A DNA stretch of 64,000 bases. It comes from Streptomyces sp. ITFR-21. Lineage in GTDB: Bacteria; Actinomycetota; Actinomycetes; Streptomycetales; Streptomycetaceae. The notes below the pieces were generated by a model. It was not told the origin of the DNA, searched no databases, and worked only from the letters and a program-made list of their open reading frames with translations. Numbering within the stretch: position 1 is the first letter of the stretch; each line of letters begins with the position of its first letter. The DNA lies in NCBI RefSeq assembly GCF_031844685.1, contig NZ_CP134605.1, forward strand, positions 1,397,501-1,461,500. The letters are read 5' to 3'. The translations under genes were made by a program, and so were the position numbers. This document shows, piece after piece, positions 1 through 8,171 of this stretch.

Positions 1-32
1 CCGCGGAGGTGGACGCGCTGTACGCGCGCTAG
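1..32 (+). CDS. C-terminal end of an unidentified protein (partial)
   Basis: Only the last nine codons and a TAG stop (30-32) lie in the window; they read AEVDALYAR. The ending resembles tails of actinobacterial long-chain acyl-CoA ligases, which from memory precede this glycosyltransferase in Streptomyces, but nine residues cannot prove that. The frame is open back to position 3. Confidence 0.4.
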   Translation, partial: AEVDALYAR

Positions 33-266
33 CAGTGCCCTCCCTTCCCCCCCGCCCGGCCCCTTGCGGACCGCTGCCAAACCTCCGGCCGGCAGGAGCT
101 CCTCGCGCGGCTCCGCTCGGGCGCCCCGCCCAGGGCCTCCGCCCGCACAGCCCCCTCCGGCCGGCCACCGGACCCCGGCCGGAGGAGCTCCTCGCGCAGT
201 TCCCCGCACCCCTGACCGACCCGCGGACGGCCCCCACCGGTCAGCCGGCAAAGCCTCCCGCGGGGG
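33..266. repeat. Intergenic direct repeats with GGAGCTCC core
   Basis: This convergent intergenic stretch has no convincing gene. Two near-identical segments (about 84-109 and 174-199) share GGCCGG followed by AGGAGCTCCTCGCGC; GGAGCTCC is itself a palindrome. It may help end transcription from both sides, but I see no classical hairpin with a T-run. Confidence 0.4.
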
Positions 267-1397
267 TCAGAGGAGGGACTCGAGGTGGGTGGCGAGGAGG
301 TCGCGGCGCCAGGAGCGGGTGATCCACCGGCGGCCGGCGGTACCCATGCGGAGGCGGAGGGCGGGGTCGCGGAGGAGAGTGAGGACGCGGTCGGCGGTGC
401 GGTCGGGTGAGCCGCCGGGGACGACCCAGCCGGTCTCGCCGTCGAGGACCGCGTCGGGGGCGCCGCCGGAGTCGCCGGCGACGACGGGGAGGCCGGTCGC
501 GGACGCTTCCAGGTAGACGATGCCGAGCCCTTCGACGTCGAGGCCGCCGCGGCGGGTGCGGCAGGGCATGGCGAAGACGTCGCCGGCGCCGTAGTGGGCG
601 GGGAGTTCGGACCACGGGACGGCGCCGGTGAAGCGGACCGCGGCGGCCACCCCGGTGCGTTCGGCGAGCCGTTCCAGCTCGGCGCGGTACGGGCCGTCGC
701 CGACGATCAGCAGCACCGTGTCCGGGACCTCCCGCAGGATCCGGGGCAGTGCCAGGATCAGCGTGTCCTGCCCCTTGCGCGGCACCAGCCGCGACACGCA
801 CACCACCACCGGCCGGTCGGCGAGCCCGAGGCCGGCCCGCAGCGCAGCGCCGCCCGAGTCCGGGTGGAAGGTCTGCTCGTCGACGCCGGGCGCCAGCCGG
901 ACCATCCGGCCGGCCGCCGCCGGGGTCAGCGCGGCGGCGATCCGTGAGCGGGTGTACTCCCCCAGGTAGGTGAGCGCGTCGGTGCCCTCGCCGATCCTGC
1001 GCAGCAGCCGGCGGCTGCCGGGCAGCTGCGCCCACGCCGCCTCGTGGCCGTGGGTGGTGCCGACCAGCCGCCGCGCGCCGGCCTTCCGCAGCGCCGGCGC
1101 CATCAGGCCGAGCGGTGCGGCGGCGCCGAACCAGACCGAGGCGCAGCCGTGTTCGCGCAGCAGCGCGGCGGCCCTGCGGGTCACCCGCGGGGTGGGCAGC
1201 AGCATCGCGGTGCGGTCCCGGACCACCGGGAACGGCTGCTCCGCGTCGAAGCGGGCGACCTCCGTGCCGTCCTTCCAGGTGGAGGCGTACACCACGACCT
1301 TTGCGGGGTCGAGGCGCAGCGCCATGCTGTGCACGAACGACTGGATGCCGCCGGGGCGGGGCGGGAAGTCGTTGGTGACGATCAGGGTCTTGTCCAT
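267..1397 (-). CDS. GT4 glycosyltransferase, PimB'-like
   Basis: This is a 376-residue GT-B fold glycosyltransferase of family GT4, most like the PimB' GDP-mannose-dependent phosphatidylinositol mannoside mannosyltransferases of actinobacteria. The N-terminus reads LIVTNDFPPRPGGIQSFV, the hallmark of that subfamily. The C-terminal donor domain has VCVSRLVPRKGQDTLI and, later, an E-rich GLGIVYLEASATGLPVVAG segment matching the EX7E region. It should act at the inner face of the membrane on a PI-linked or similar lipid acceptor. I chose the ATG at 1397 rather than an upstream in-frame start because homologues begin at this motif. A TACTGT hexamer lies 8 bases before it, so the mRNA may be leaderless. 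Acceptor specificity is inferred. Confidence 0.85.
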   Translation of the reverse strand: MDKTLIVTNDFPPRPGGIQSFVHSMALRLDPAKVVVYASTWKDGTEVARFDAEQPFPVVRDRTAMLLPTPRVTRRAAALLREHGCASVWFGAAAPLGLMAPALRKAGARRLVGTTHGHEAAWAQLPGSRRLLRRIGEGTDALTYLGEYTRSRIAAALTPAAAGRMVRLAPGVDEQTFHPDSGGAALRAGLGLADRPVVVCVSRLVPRKGQDTLILALPRILREVPDTVLLIVGDGPYRAELERLAERTGVAAAVRFTGAVPWSELPAHYGAGDVFAMPCRTRRGGLDVEGLGIVYLEASATGLPVVAGDSGGAPDAVLDGETGWVVPGGSPDRTADRVLTLLRDPALRLRMGTAGRRWITRSWRRDLLATHLESLL

Positions 1398-1566
1398 CGC
1401 CGCCGACAGTACCCCGCGGCCGGCTCCGGCCGTCTTCCGCCGCTTCCCCCCGCCGCGCACCCGGCCTTCCCCCGCGCCCGCCGCGCCGCACCCGCCGTCA
1501 CCCGGCCGGCGGCACCGCCCGCCTCCGCCGAGCGGTCCGCCGTCGGCGGACAGCATGATGCATAGT

Positions 1567-2811
1567 GTGAAAAGCACACATAACGGTCACCTGGGCCGGG
1601 CGGTCGCCCTGTGGGCCCTCACCCGTGCCGCGCTGCTGCTGTTCGTCTTCCAGGTGGCGCGCTTCCCCGGCCAGGTGATCCTGCACGACGTCTCGGACGT
1701 GTACGAGGGCTGGTATCCGGTGCTGCGCGCCGGCGCCTTCCCGGCGCACGACGTGACCTGGCAGTACCCGCCGGGCGCGGCGGCGGTGATGGTGGCGCCG
1801 GGCGCGGTGCCGTTCCTCGGCTACCCGCAGGCGTTCTTCTGCCTGGCGCTGCTGGCGGACGCCGTGGTGACCGGCGCGCTGCTGGGGGACGCGCGGCGGT
1901 CCGGCCGCACGGCGGGAGTGTGGGCGTGGGTCGTCGGGGTGGCGCTGGGCGGCCCGATCGTCTACGCCCGCTACGACGTGATGGTGACCGCGGTGGGCGT
2001 CCTCGCGCTGCTGCTGCTCCGGCGGCGGCCGGCCGTCGCGGGGGTGCTGGCGGGGGTGGGCGCGCTGCTGAAGGTGTGGCCGGTGCTGCTGCTGATCGGG
2101 GTGCCGCGGGGGCGGCCCGCGCGGCGTGCGTGGCTGTCGGCGGGGGCCACGGTGGCGGCGGGCGCGGCGCTGTTCGCGGCGACCATGCCGGGCGCGTTCT
2201 CCTTCCTGGCCTCCCAGCGCGACCGCGGCACGGAGGTGGAGTCGCTGGGCGCGATGGTCTTCCACGTCGGGCGGCACTTCGGCTGGCGGGGCCGGTCCGA
2301 GATGCACTACGGCTCGGTGGAGTTCCTCGGCCCGTACGTCCGCCTGGTGAGCGCGGCGGCGCTGGGCCTGAGCGTGCTGGCGTTCTGCTGGCTGGTGTGG
2401 TGGCGGCTGCGGGCCCGGACGTACCGGCCCTCGACGCCGTACGACGCGGCGTTCGCCGCGCTGCTGCTGTTCACCACGACCTCCCGGGTGATCAGCCCGC
2501 AGTACATGGTGTGGCTGGTGGGCGCCGGGGCGCTGTGCGTGACGCTGGGCGGGACGGTGCAGCGGCTGCCGGTCCTGCTGACGCTGGCGGCGACGTTCTG
2601 CACCACGCTGGAGTTCCCGGTCTTCTTCAGCCAGGTGACCGCCGGCGACGTCTGGGGGGTGCTGCTGCTGGGACTGCGCAACGGGCTGCTGGTGGCGGCC
2701 TCGCTGATCGCCTGCCGGCGCCTGTGGACGGCGACCGTGCCGGCGCGCGGCGCGCGGACGCGGGACCGGACCCCGGCCGCGGACGCCGCGCCGGTCCTCA
2801 CGCCCCCTTGA
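1567..2811 (+). CDS. GT87-type (DUF2029) multispanning glycosyltransferase
   Basis: This is a polytopic membrane protein of about 414 residues with roughly ten hydrophobic segments. It resembles the GT87/DUF2029 polyprenyl-phosphate-mannose-dependent mannosyltransferases. The first loop carries DVSDVYEGWYPVLRAG and DVTWQYPPGAA, the acidic and QYPP signatures of that GT-C family. It would work on the outer side of the membrane in lipoglycan or cell-envelope glycan synthesis. The GTG at 1567 is preceded 7 bases upstream by CATGAT, consistent with a leaderless start; ATG codons at 1555 and 1558 are alternatives. It is divergent from the PimB'-like gene, and its stop overlaps the 3' end of the convergent M48 gene by 14 bases. 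The acceptor is unknown. Confidence 0.8.
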   Translation: MKSTHNGHLGRAVALWALTRAALLLFVFQVARFPGQVILHDVSDVYEGWYPVLRAGAFPAHDVTWQYPPGAAAVMVAPGAVPFLGYPQAFFCLALLADAVVTGALLGDARRSGRTAGVWAWVVGVALGGPIVYARYDVMVTAVGVLALLLLRRRPAVAGVLAGVGALLKVWPVLLLIGVPRGRPARRAWLSAGATVAAGAALFAATMPGAFSFLASQRDRGTEVESLGAMVFHVGRHFGWRGRSEMHYGSVEFLGPYVRLVSAAALGLSVLAFCWLVWWRLRARTYRPSTPYDAAFAALLLFTTTSRVISPQYMVWLVGAGALCVTLGGTVQRLPVLLTLAATFCTTLEFPVFFSQVTAGDVWGVLLLGLRNGLLVAASLIACRRLWTATVPARGARTRDRTPAADAAPVLTPP

Positions 2812-4252
2812 CCGCCGGGCGCCAGGCGCGGGCCGTCGCGATCCGGGCGGCGGCCGTCGGGTGGGTGCCGAGCAGCAGGTGCAGCGGGCGCGGCGGGTTC
2901 GGGTCGCCGACGTTGGTGACCGTCAGCCGCCGCTGCATGGCGACGAACTCGGCCGGGGAGCCGGTGAGGTCCAGGGCGTGCACATCGGCGCGGTGCTCGA
3001 CCCGGCGGGACAGCGCGCGGCCGAAGGGGGACAGCAGGGCGCTCCCGGTGGCGGCCGCCGCGGCCAGCAGCCACGCCGAGCGCGGGTCGGCGAAGTCCGC
3101 GACGCCCGCGAGGTCCAGCAGCGGGGACCAGGTCACGACCACGGCCAGCGCGCACACACCGAGCGCCGCGCCCAGCGCCCCGAGGGCGGTGCCGCGCGGC
3201 ACGTCGCGGTGGACGACGTGGCCGAGTTCGTGGGCGACGACCAGTTCCACCTCCCGGGGCTCCGCGGTGGTCAGCAGCGTGTCGTAGGCGACGATCCGGC
3301 GGGTGCGGCCGAAACCGGAGACGTACGCGTTGAGGGCGGTGGTCCGCCGGGAGGCGTCGGCGACCAGCACGTCCCGGACCCGGACCCCGTCCCGTTCGGC
3401 GAGCGCCAGCAGCGCGTCCCGCAGCGGACCGGCAGCCATGGGCGTGAAGGTGTTGAAGAGCGGCTCGAAGACGAGCGGGGCGATGTACGACAGGGCGACG
3501 GTGACCACGGCCGCGCCGAGCGCCGCCCACGCCCACCACCAGCGGGTCACGCCGGCCGCCGCGTACACCGCGAAGAGCGCGGCGAGCGTCAGCGGCAGCG
3601 ACACCAGCAGGCCGCGCGCCTGGTCCACCGCCCAGCCGCCCCAGCCCTGGGTGACCAGCCCGAACCGGGCCCGCGCGATACGCCCGCGGGCCGCGAACGG
3701 CAGCGTGAGCAGCTGCGGCAGCAGCACCAGTGTCACCCCGGCGCCCAGCACCCGTACCCCCCACGCGTCCCCGAAGGCCCCGACCAGCCGCGCGCCCCCG
3801 GACGTCAGCCCGAGCCCCAGCAGCAGCCCCGCCGACGCCAGCCATCCCCCCGCCGCTGCCGGCAGCACCGCCCGCCGCAGCGCCCGCCCGCGAGCGACCT
3901 CCTCCACCGTGAAGTCCCCCTCCCCGCCGGCACGGCCGGCGTCCGCCGGTCCTTCGCCGTCCGCCGAGCTCGCGGCCCGGCCCGGGGTGGTCTGCGACAG
4001 GGCCCGCGCGCGGGCGACCCCCTCAGCCGTCAACTCCCCCTCCCCACGGTCGGGACCCGTCGCCGCCGGGTCCTCGGCGTCCGCCGAGCCCGCGGACCGC
4101 CCCGGGGCACTACCCGCAGGGACCCGGCCGCCGGCGACCCCCGCGGCCGTGAAGTCCTCCTGTCCGGCCACAGGTTCCGCGTCCGCCGGGTCCCCGGCCG
4201 GAAGCGGCCGTGCGGGCCGGTCCGGGCGGGGCCCCGCGGGGGGCTCGCTCAT
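2798..4252 (-). CDS. M48 (Ste24/HtpX-type) membrane zinc metalloprotease
   Basis: The protein has 484 residues. An acidic, Ala/Gly/Pro-rich N-terminal part (residues 1-110) is followed by four to five membrane segments and an M48 catalytic domain with VVAHELGHVVHRD (HEXXH zinc site) and a downstream RVEHRADVHALDL segment supplying the third ligand. The M48 family cleaves or quality-controls membrane proteins or prenylated CAAX substrates. The N-terminus contains three copies of an FT..EVARGR-like unit at residues 32, 72 and 112, an exact 40-residue period. Only the last copy adjoins the membrane domain, as it does in typical homologues. The start at 4252 overlaps the stop of the upstream lipoprotein gene by 4 bases (ATGA), so the two are translationally coupled. 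Confidence 0.88.
   Translation of the reverse strand: MSEPPAGPRPDRPARPLPAGDPADAEPVAGQEDFTAAGVAGGRVPAGSAPGRSAGSADAEDPAATGPDRGEGELTAEGVARARALSQTTPGRAASSADGEGPADAGRAGGEGDFTVEEVARGRALRRAVLPAAAGGWLASAGLLLGLGLTSGGARLVGAFGDAWGVRVLGAGVTLVLLPQLLTLPFAARGRIARARFGLVTQGWGGWAVDQARGLLVSLPLTLAALFAVYAAAGVTRWWWAWAALGAAVVTVALSYIAPLVFEPLFNTFTPMAAGPLRDALLALAERDGVRVRDVLVADASRRTTALNAYVSGFGRTRRIVAYDTLLTTAEPREVELVVAHELGHVVHRDVPRGTALGALGAALGVCALAVVVTWSPLLDLAGVADFADPRSAWLLAAAAATGSALLSPFGRALSRRVEHRADVHALDLTGSPAEFVAMQRRLTVTNVGDPNPPRPLHLLLGTHPTAAARIATARAWRPAVKGA
3870..4160 (-). repeat. 120-bp in-frame triplication inside the M48 gene
   Basis: Three consecutive 40-codon units encode DFTAAGVAGGR, ELTAEGVARAR and DFTVEEVARGR, each followed by a Gly/Ala/Asp-rich spacer with DGEGP- or DAEDP-like runs. 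The units are diverged, so the duplication is not very recent. Confidence 0.75.
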
Positions 4253-5541
4253 GTCAGCTCCTGTCGTACGTAGGTGCGCCAGCGGGCGGTGAAGGCGGCG
4301 CGGTCCAGGCCCAGCGCGGCGTCCAGGCGGGTGTCGAGGGTGCCGCCCTCGGCCACCGCGCGGTAGAAGGCGGTGAGGGTGCCGGGCGACCACTGGTCGG
4401 CGATCAGCCGGCAGGCCAGCCAGCCGCCCTCGTACGCCTGCGGCAGGTCCGCCGCCGTGGAGCGGAAGTCCGCGCCCGAGGGCAGCGCGGCCGGCACCCG
4501 GCCGGCACGGACGTCGGCGGCCAGTTCCGGGGCGACCTCGGGGGCGGTCCGGCCGGAGTCGCGGTAGGCGACCCAGTCGGCGATGCCCTCCGACAGCCAC
4601 AGCGGGGTGTGCGCGGTGGTGGCCAGCCGGGTGGCGACATGGGTGGTCTCGTGGGTGAGCACAACCTGCCGGCCGAAGGCGGACAGCCCGGCGAACGCCT
4701 CGGGGTTGACGATCACCCGGTCCGCGGGAGCCTGCGCGTTGGCGCCCTGCTCGCCGGTGGTGACGGCCGCGATGTCCCGGTAGCCGTCGGCGCTCGCGCC
4801 GAGCAGCTCGGCCAGCTGGTCCAGCGTCGCGGGCGCCTCGACCACCACCTTCCCGGGCCAGCCGCTCCCCCACGCGTGCGTCACCCGCGGCACCGCTTTG
4901 TCCGCGTCGGCGGCGTAGCCGCGCAGCGCCGCCGGGTCCCCGAGCCCCAGCACCAGGCTGTGCGCGCCGCGCACCACCCGTACCGGCCCCTGGTCCCACA
5001 GCTGGACGGCCGTCCGGTGGCCGCTCGGCGCGCCGTCGTCGTCCCCGGCGACGTACCACCGCCCGGCGCGCTGGGAGAGCGTCAGATACGCCGTGGAGAC
5101 CACCGGCTCGGTGTCGTAGCCGCGGAGCCGGTAGCCGAGCCGGACCTCGACGGCGGTGCGCCGGGTGCCGTCGGCCGCGGGCGGCAGCCGGAAGGCGTCC
5201 TCCCGGACCAGGGTGTACGACCAGGCGGCGAGCGGTACGGCCGCCAGGTCGGCGAAGACCGCGGTCTGCCGGGCCCGGAACCGCTGGGCCCGCGGGTCGA
5301 TCCCGGCGAGGAAGGCGGCCTTGTCGTGGTGGAGTACGGCCGCGGCCCGCCGCTCCAGCAGCTGCCGGGCCGCCGCGTCGCCGACCGGCCGCGCGGACCC
5401 GGGGTGCCGGCCGGGGGCGCAGCCGGTCAGCAGCGCCGCCAGTACGGCCAGCGCCGTCAGCGCCGCCGGGGCCGTCAGGACAGGGGCCGCCGCCCGGCGC
5501 CGGGCGGCGGCCCGGGAGCTGGGTGCGGTCAGCGCGGGCAC
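4249..5541 (-). CDS. Lipoprotein with gluzincin-like peptidase domain
   Basis: This is a 430-residue protein with a basic N-terminus, a hydrophobic stretch and a lipobox LLTGC (residues about 37-41), so it should be a membrane-anchored extracytoplasmic lipoprotein. Residues about 270-340 contain VVLTHETTHVATR followed by PLWLSEGIADWVAYR. This is the HEXXH plus downstream Glu pattern of peptidase MA-like gluzincins. The preceding region may be an NTF2-like domain. Substrate is unknown. The GTG start at 5541 has TACGAT (5549-5554, minus strand) 7 bases upstream, consistent with leaderless initiation. It heads a two-gene operon with the M48 protease gene, with overlapping stop and start. Confidence 0.8.
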   Translation of the reverse strand: MPALTAPSSRAAARRRAAAPVLTAPAALTALAVLAALLTGCAPGRHPGSARPVGDAAARQLLERRAAAVLHHDKAAFLAGIDPRAQRFRARQTAVFADLAAVPLAAWSYTLVREDAFRLPPAADGTRRTAVEVRLGYRLRGYDTEPVVSTAYLTLSQRAGRWYVAGDDDGAPSGHRTAVQLWDQGPVRVVRGAHSLVLGLGDPAALRGYAADADKAVPRVTHAWGSGWPGKVVVEAPATLDQLAELLGASADGYRDIAAVTTGEQGANAQAPADRVIVNPEAFAGLSAFGRQVVLTHETTHVATRLATTAHTPLWLSEGIADWVAYRDSGRTAPEVAPELAADVRAGRVPAALPSGADFRSTAADLPQAYEGGWLACRLIADQWSPGTLTAFYRAVAEGGTLDTRLDAALGLDRAAFTARWRTYVRQELT

Positions 5542-5571
5542 GCGCCCGATCGTACGGCCGCCGCGCCCGGC

Positions 5572-6627
5572 TCAGCCCGTCGGGCGGGTGACGGCGGTGA
5601 CCGGCATCATGCCGACCGGGTCGTAGCGGACCCGGGCGCCGGGGTAGGGGGCGTGGATGACCTGCCCGCCGCCCACGTACATCCCGACGTGGCTGGCGTC
5701 GCCGCGGTAGATCACCAGGTCGCCGGGGCGGGCCTGGTCCAGCGGCACCCGCGGGCCGGAGTTCAGCTGTTCCTGGGAGGTGCGCGGCAGCGCCACGCCG
5801 GCCTGCCGGTAGAGGTAGACCATCAGGCCGGAGCAGTCGAAGGCGTTGGGCCCGGTGGCGCCCCAGACGTAGGGCGCGCCGAGCGTCCGCCGGGCGGCGG
5901 CGACGGCCATGGCGGCGCGGCCGGAGGAGGCGGGCAGGTCCTGGATCCGGGGCAGCCACCGGTCCCGGGAGGCGCGCCCGCCGGCGTCCGGGGCGAACGC
6001 GGCGCGCTGGACGGCGGGCAGCGCGTTGACGATCCGCTGGGCGGCGGCCAGCGACCGCTGGACGGCCTTCTTGCGGTCCCGCAGCGCGGCCCCGGCCTGC
6101 CGCAGCTCGGCGAGCTTGTCCGCGGCCTGGGCGCGTTGCCGGACCAGCACCCGTTCCGCGTTCTGGAGCTCCCGCAGCCGCCCGGCCTGCTGGGCGGCCA
6201 GCCGGTCCAGCGCGGTGGCGCGGTCGAGGTAGTCGCCGGGGCGGTCGGAGAGCAGCAGCGCCAGTGAGGGGTCGAGGGCGCCGTCCCGGTACTGGGCGGC
6301 GGCCAGCGCGCCGACTTCGTCCCGCAGTTCGTTGACCCGCTGCCGGCCCTTGGCGGCCCGGTCCTGGAGCGCGCCCAGCTCGTCGCGCAGGCGCTTGGCG
6401 TGCTCCTGCGCCGCGTCGTACTTCTGGGTGGCCTGTTCGGCCCGCTGGTAGAGGGTGTCGAGCCGGTCCGCCCGGGAGGCGTGGTCCGGGCCGGCGCCCG
6501 AGGGGTCGGCGGCGGCGAGCTGCGCGGCGCCGGACAGTGCCGCGGTGGCCGCCGCCGCGGAGAGCACGGTGACGCGGGTGGTGCGGACGGCCAGGCCCGG
6601 CTGCGGAAAGCGTCGATGGGAAGCCAC
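5572..6627 (-). CDS. Secreted NlpC/P60 peptidoglycan hydrolase
   Basis: The protein has 351 residues. It has a signal peptide (RVTVLSAAAATAALSGAAQ), a long coiled-coil region (about residues 45-215, rich in Glu, Arg, Ala and Gln) and a C-terminal NlpC/P60 domain. The catalytic Cys is in NAFDCSGLMVYLY, the His in DASHVGMYV and a further His in QVIHAPYPG. The family cleaves D-Glu-mDAP type bonds in stem peptides. I chose the GTG at 6627 (VASHRR) because the paralogue next door starts MASHRR; an ATG at 6690 is upstream. No good ribosome site precedes 6627. It is a diverged tandem duplicate of the next gene. Confidence 0.87.
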   Translation of the reverse strand: MASHRRFPQPGLAVRTTRVTVLSAAAATAALSGAAQLAAADPSGAGPDHASRADRLDTLYQRAEQATQKYDAAQEHAKRLRDELGALQDRAAKGRQRVNELRDEVGALAAAQYRDGALDPSLALLLSDRPGDYLDRATALDRLAAQQAGRLRELQNAERVLVRQRAQAADKLAELRQAGAALRDRKKAVQRSLAAAQRIVNALPAVQRAAFAPDAGGRASRDRWLPRIQDLPASSGRAAMAVAAARRTLGAPYVWGATGPNAFDCSGLMVYLYRQAGVALPRTSQEQLNSGPRVPLDQARPGDLVIYRGDASHVGMYVGGGQVIHAPYPGARVRYDPVGMMPVTAVTRPTG

Positions 6628-6835
6628 AGCGGCAGACAGTAGCCACCCGGTGGCGGGGAGTACAAAGGACCCGCCGACCGGGCATATCAACGCCCGGCGC
6701 CGCGCCGCAGGTCACCGGCCCCGGGCCGGAGGCCCGGCGGAACGTTCATCACCCGATCGCCGTACCGGGCGTACCGGGCCCGACGGCGTCGCGGGACACG
6801 GTCGGCAGTCCGTCCGGTGGCCGCGGCCGGCCGGG

Positions 6836-7867
6836 TCAGATGCGGACGCCGAACTGGAACGGCATGTTGCCGATCGACTCGTACCGCACCACCGCGCCCG
6901 GCTTCGGCGCGTGCAGCACCAGGCCGTTGCCCGCGTAGAGCCCGACGTGGTGGTAGTCGCCGTAGAAGATCACCAGGTCGCCGACGCCGAGCTGGGACTG
7001 GGAGTAGATCCGGGTGCCGGCGTTGGCCTGCCCCTCGGAGGTCCGGGGTATCGAGACGCCGGCCTGCGCGTAGGCATAGGAGGTGAGGCCGGAGCAGTCG
7101 AAGGAGCCGGGGCCGTTGGCGCCGTAGACGTACGGCTTGCCGAGCTCGTTCTGGGCGGCGGCGAAGGCGGCGGCGGCCCGCGCGCTGGCGGCCTTGGCGT
7201 CACCGAGGCTGACCCGGGAGCTGGCCCGGCTGGCGGCGACGGCGTCCTGCCGCTGCATCTCCGCGCGCTGCTGCGCGGTGAGCGAGTTGAGCACCTGCTG
7301 CGCCTGGCCGAGCTTCTCCTTGGCCTGGTTCTTGCGCTTGGCCAACTCGGTGCGGGTGCTCTGCAGTTCGGCCAGCTTGCTGGTGGCCTCGGCCCGGGAC
7401 TGGTCCAGTGACCGCTTGGCGTCCTGGAGCTGTTCGAGGGCGCCGGCCTGGAGCGAGCTGAGCTGGTCCAGCGTGCTGGCCTGCTGGAGGTAGGTGTCCG
7501 GGTTGCCGGACAGGAAGAGCTGGATCGTCGGGTCGATTCCGCCGTTCCGGTACTGGGAGGCGGCGATGGCGCCGAGACCGTCCCTGAGCTGGTTCAGGTG
7601 CTGCTGCTGCCGCGCCACCTGGTCCTGAAGGCTTGAGGCTTCCTTCTGGAGGGTATGCAGCTCTTCGTTGGCGGCGTCGTACTTCTCGGTGGCCTGCTCG
7701 GCCTGCGTGTAGAGCGCGTCCACCTTGGCCTTCGCCTCACTGACCGAGGACTTGGCGGGGGCGGCGTTCGCGGCCTGCGCGGAGAGGGCGACCGCGGCTG
7801 CGGCGGTCGCGGTGAGCACGGTCACGCGCGTGCGGGTTGCCGGCTTGGGACGACGGTGGGACGCCAC
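6836..7867 (-). CDS. Secreted NlpC/P60 peptidoglycan hydrolase
   Basis: This 343-residue protein has a signal peptide (RVTVLTATAAAAVALSAQAANA), a coiled coil over about residues 45-210 and a C-terminal NlpC/P60 domain. Catalytic residues are in GSFDCSGLTSYAY, DYHHVGLYA and LVLHAPKPG. It should act in the cell wall during growth or division. The GTG start at 7867 has AAGGAG about 10 bases upstream. A structured leader of about 100 nt and a good housekeeping promoter precede it. The downstream paralogue has its own start 208 bases away and may be cotranscribed. Confidence 0.9.
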   Translation of the reverse strand: MASHRRPKPATRTRVTVLTATAAAAVALSAQAANAAPAKSSVSEAKAKVDALYTQAEQATEKYDAANEELHTLQKEASSLQDQVARQQQHLNQLRDGLGAIAASQYRNGGIDPTIQLFLSGNPDTYLQQASTLDQLSSLQAGALEQLQDAKRSLDQSRAEATSKLAELQSTRTELAKRKNQAKEKLGQAQQVLNSLTAQQRAEMQRQDAVAASRASSRVSLGDAKAASARAAAAFAAAQNELGKPYVYGANGPGSFDCSGLTSYAYAQAGVSIPRTSEGQANAGTRIYSQSQLGVGDLVIFYGDYHHVGLYAGNGLVLHAPKPGAVVRYESIGNMPFQFGVRI

Positions 7868-7966
7868 GAAGGCGAGCTCCTTCTTCCTTCAGCCGCCTAC
7901 CGGTCCAGCTGGCGGGCGGTCCCCGAGCGCCATCCGGGTTGGATGATCGACTGCGCGGAGGTTCGA
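7868..7966 (-). promoter_or_regulatory. Structured 5' leader of NlpC/P60 gene, possible ydaO-like element
   Basis: The predicted leader contains CATCC-AACCC-GGATG and then CCGCC...GGCGG around CCAGCTGGACCGGTAGGCGG, ending just before the ribosome site. The last part resembles, from memory, the conserved 3' strand of ydaO/c-di-AMP riboswitches, which control wall hydrolases in Streptomyces. The usual 5' motifs of that riboswitch are not evident and the predicted start site lies inside the element, so I hold this weakly. Confidence 0.3.
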
Positions 7967-7972
7967 GCCCTG

Positions 7973-8002
7973 ACCCTAGTGACCTTCCTGTGATCGGTTC
8001 AA
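7973..8002 (-). promoter_or_regulatory. Predicted SigA/HrdB promoter of NlpC/P60 gene
   Basis: On the minus strand TTGAAC (8002-7997) and TAGGGT (7978-7973) are separated by 18 bases, close to the housekeeping consensus. Transcription would start near 7966, giving a leader of about 100 nt. Confidence 0.55.
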
Positions 8003-8171
8003 ATCTTTGTAGGCAAAATCTCGATCGCTTCGCACATTCTTTACGAGCGGCGTACGCGCGGTGAGGGCCGCACGACGCTGGGTTGGCCGGTCCGCTCGTC
8101 GGTGCCGCCCGCCGCCCGGACGAGCGGGACCCTTGCCGAACAGGGCCGTTGCCCGCACTCCGGCCGAACGG

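Noticed and set aside
2798-6715. A 1305-residue minus-strand frame joining M48, lipoprotein and NlpC regions
   Set aside because: Only its C-terminal 484 codons encode the M48 protein; the rest is an off-frame reading of two other genes with their own start and stop codons.
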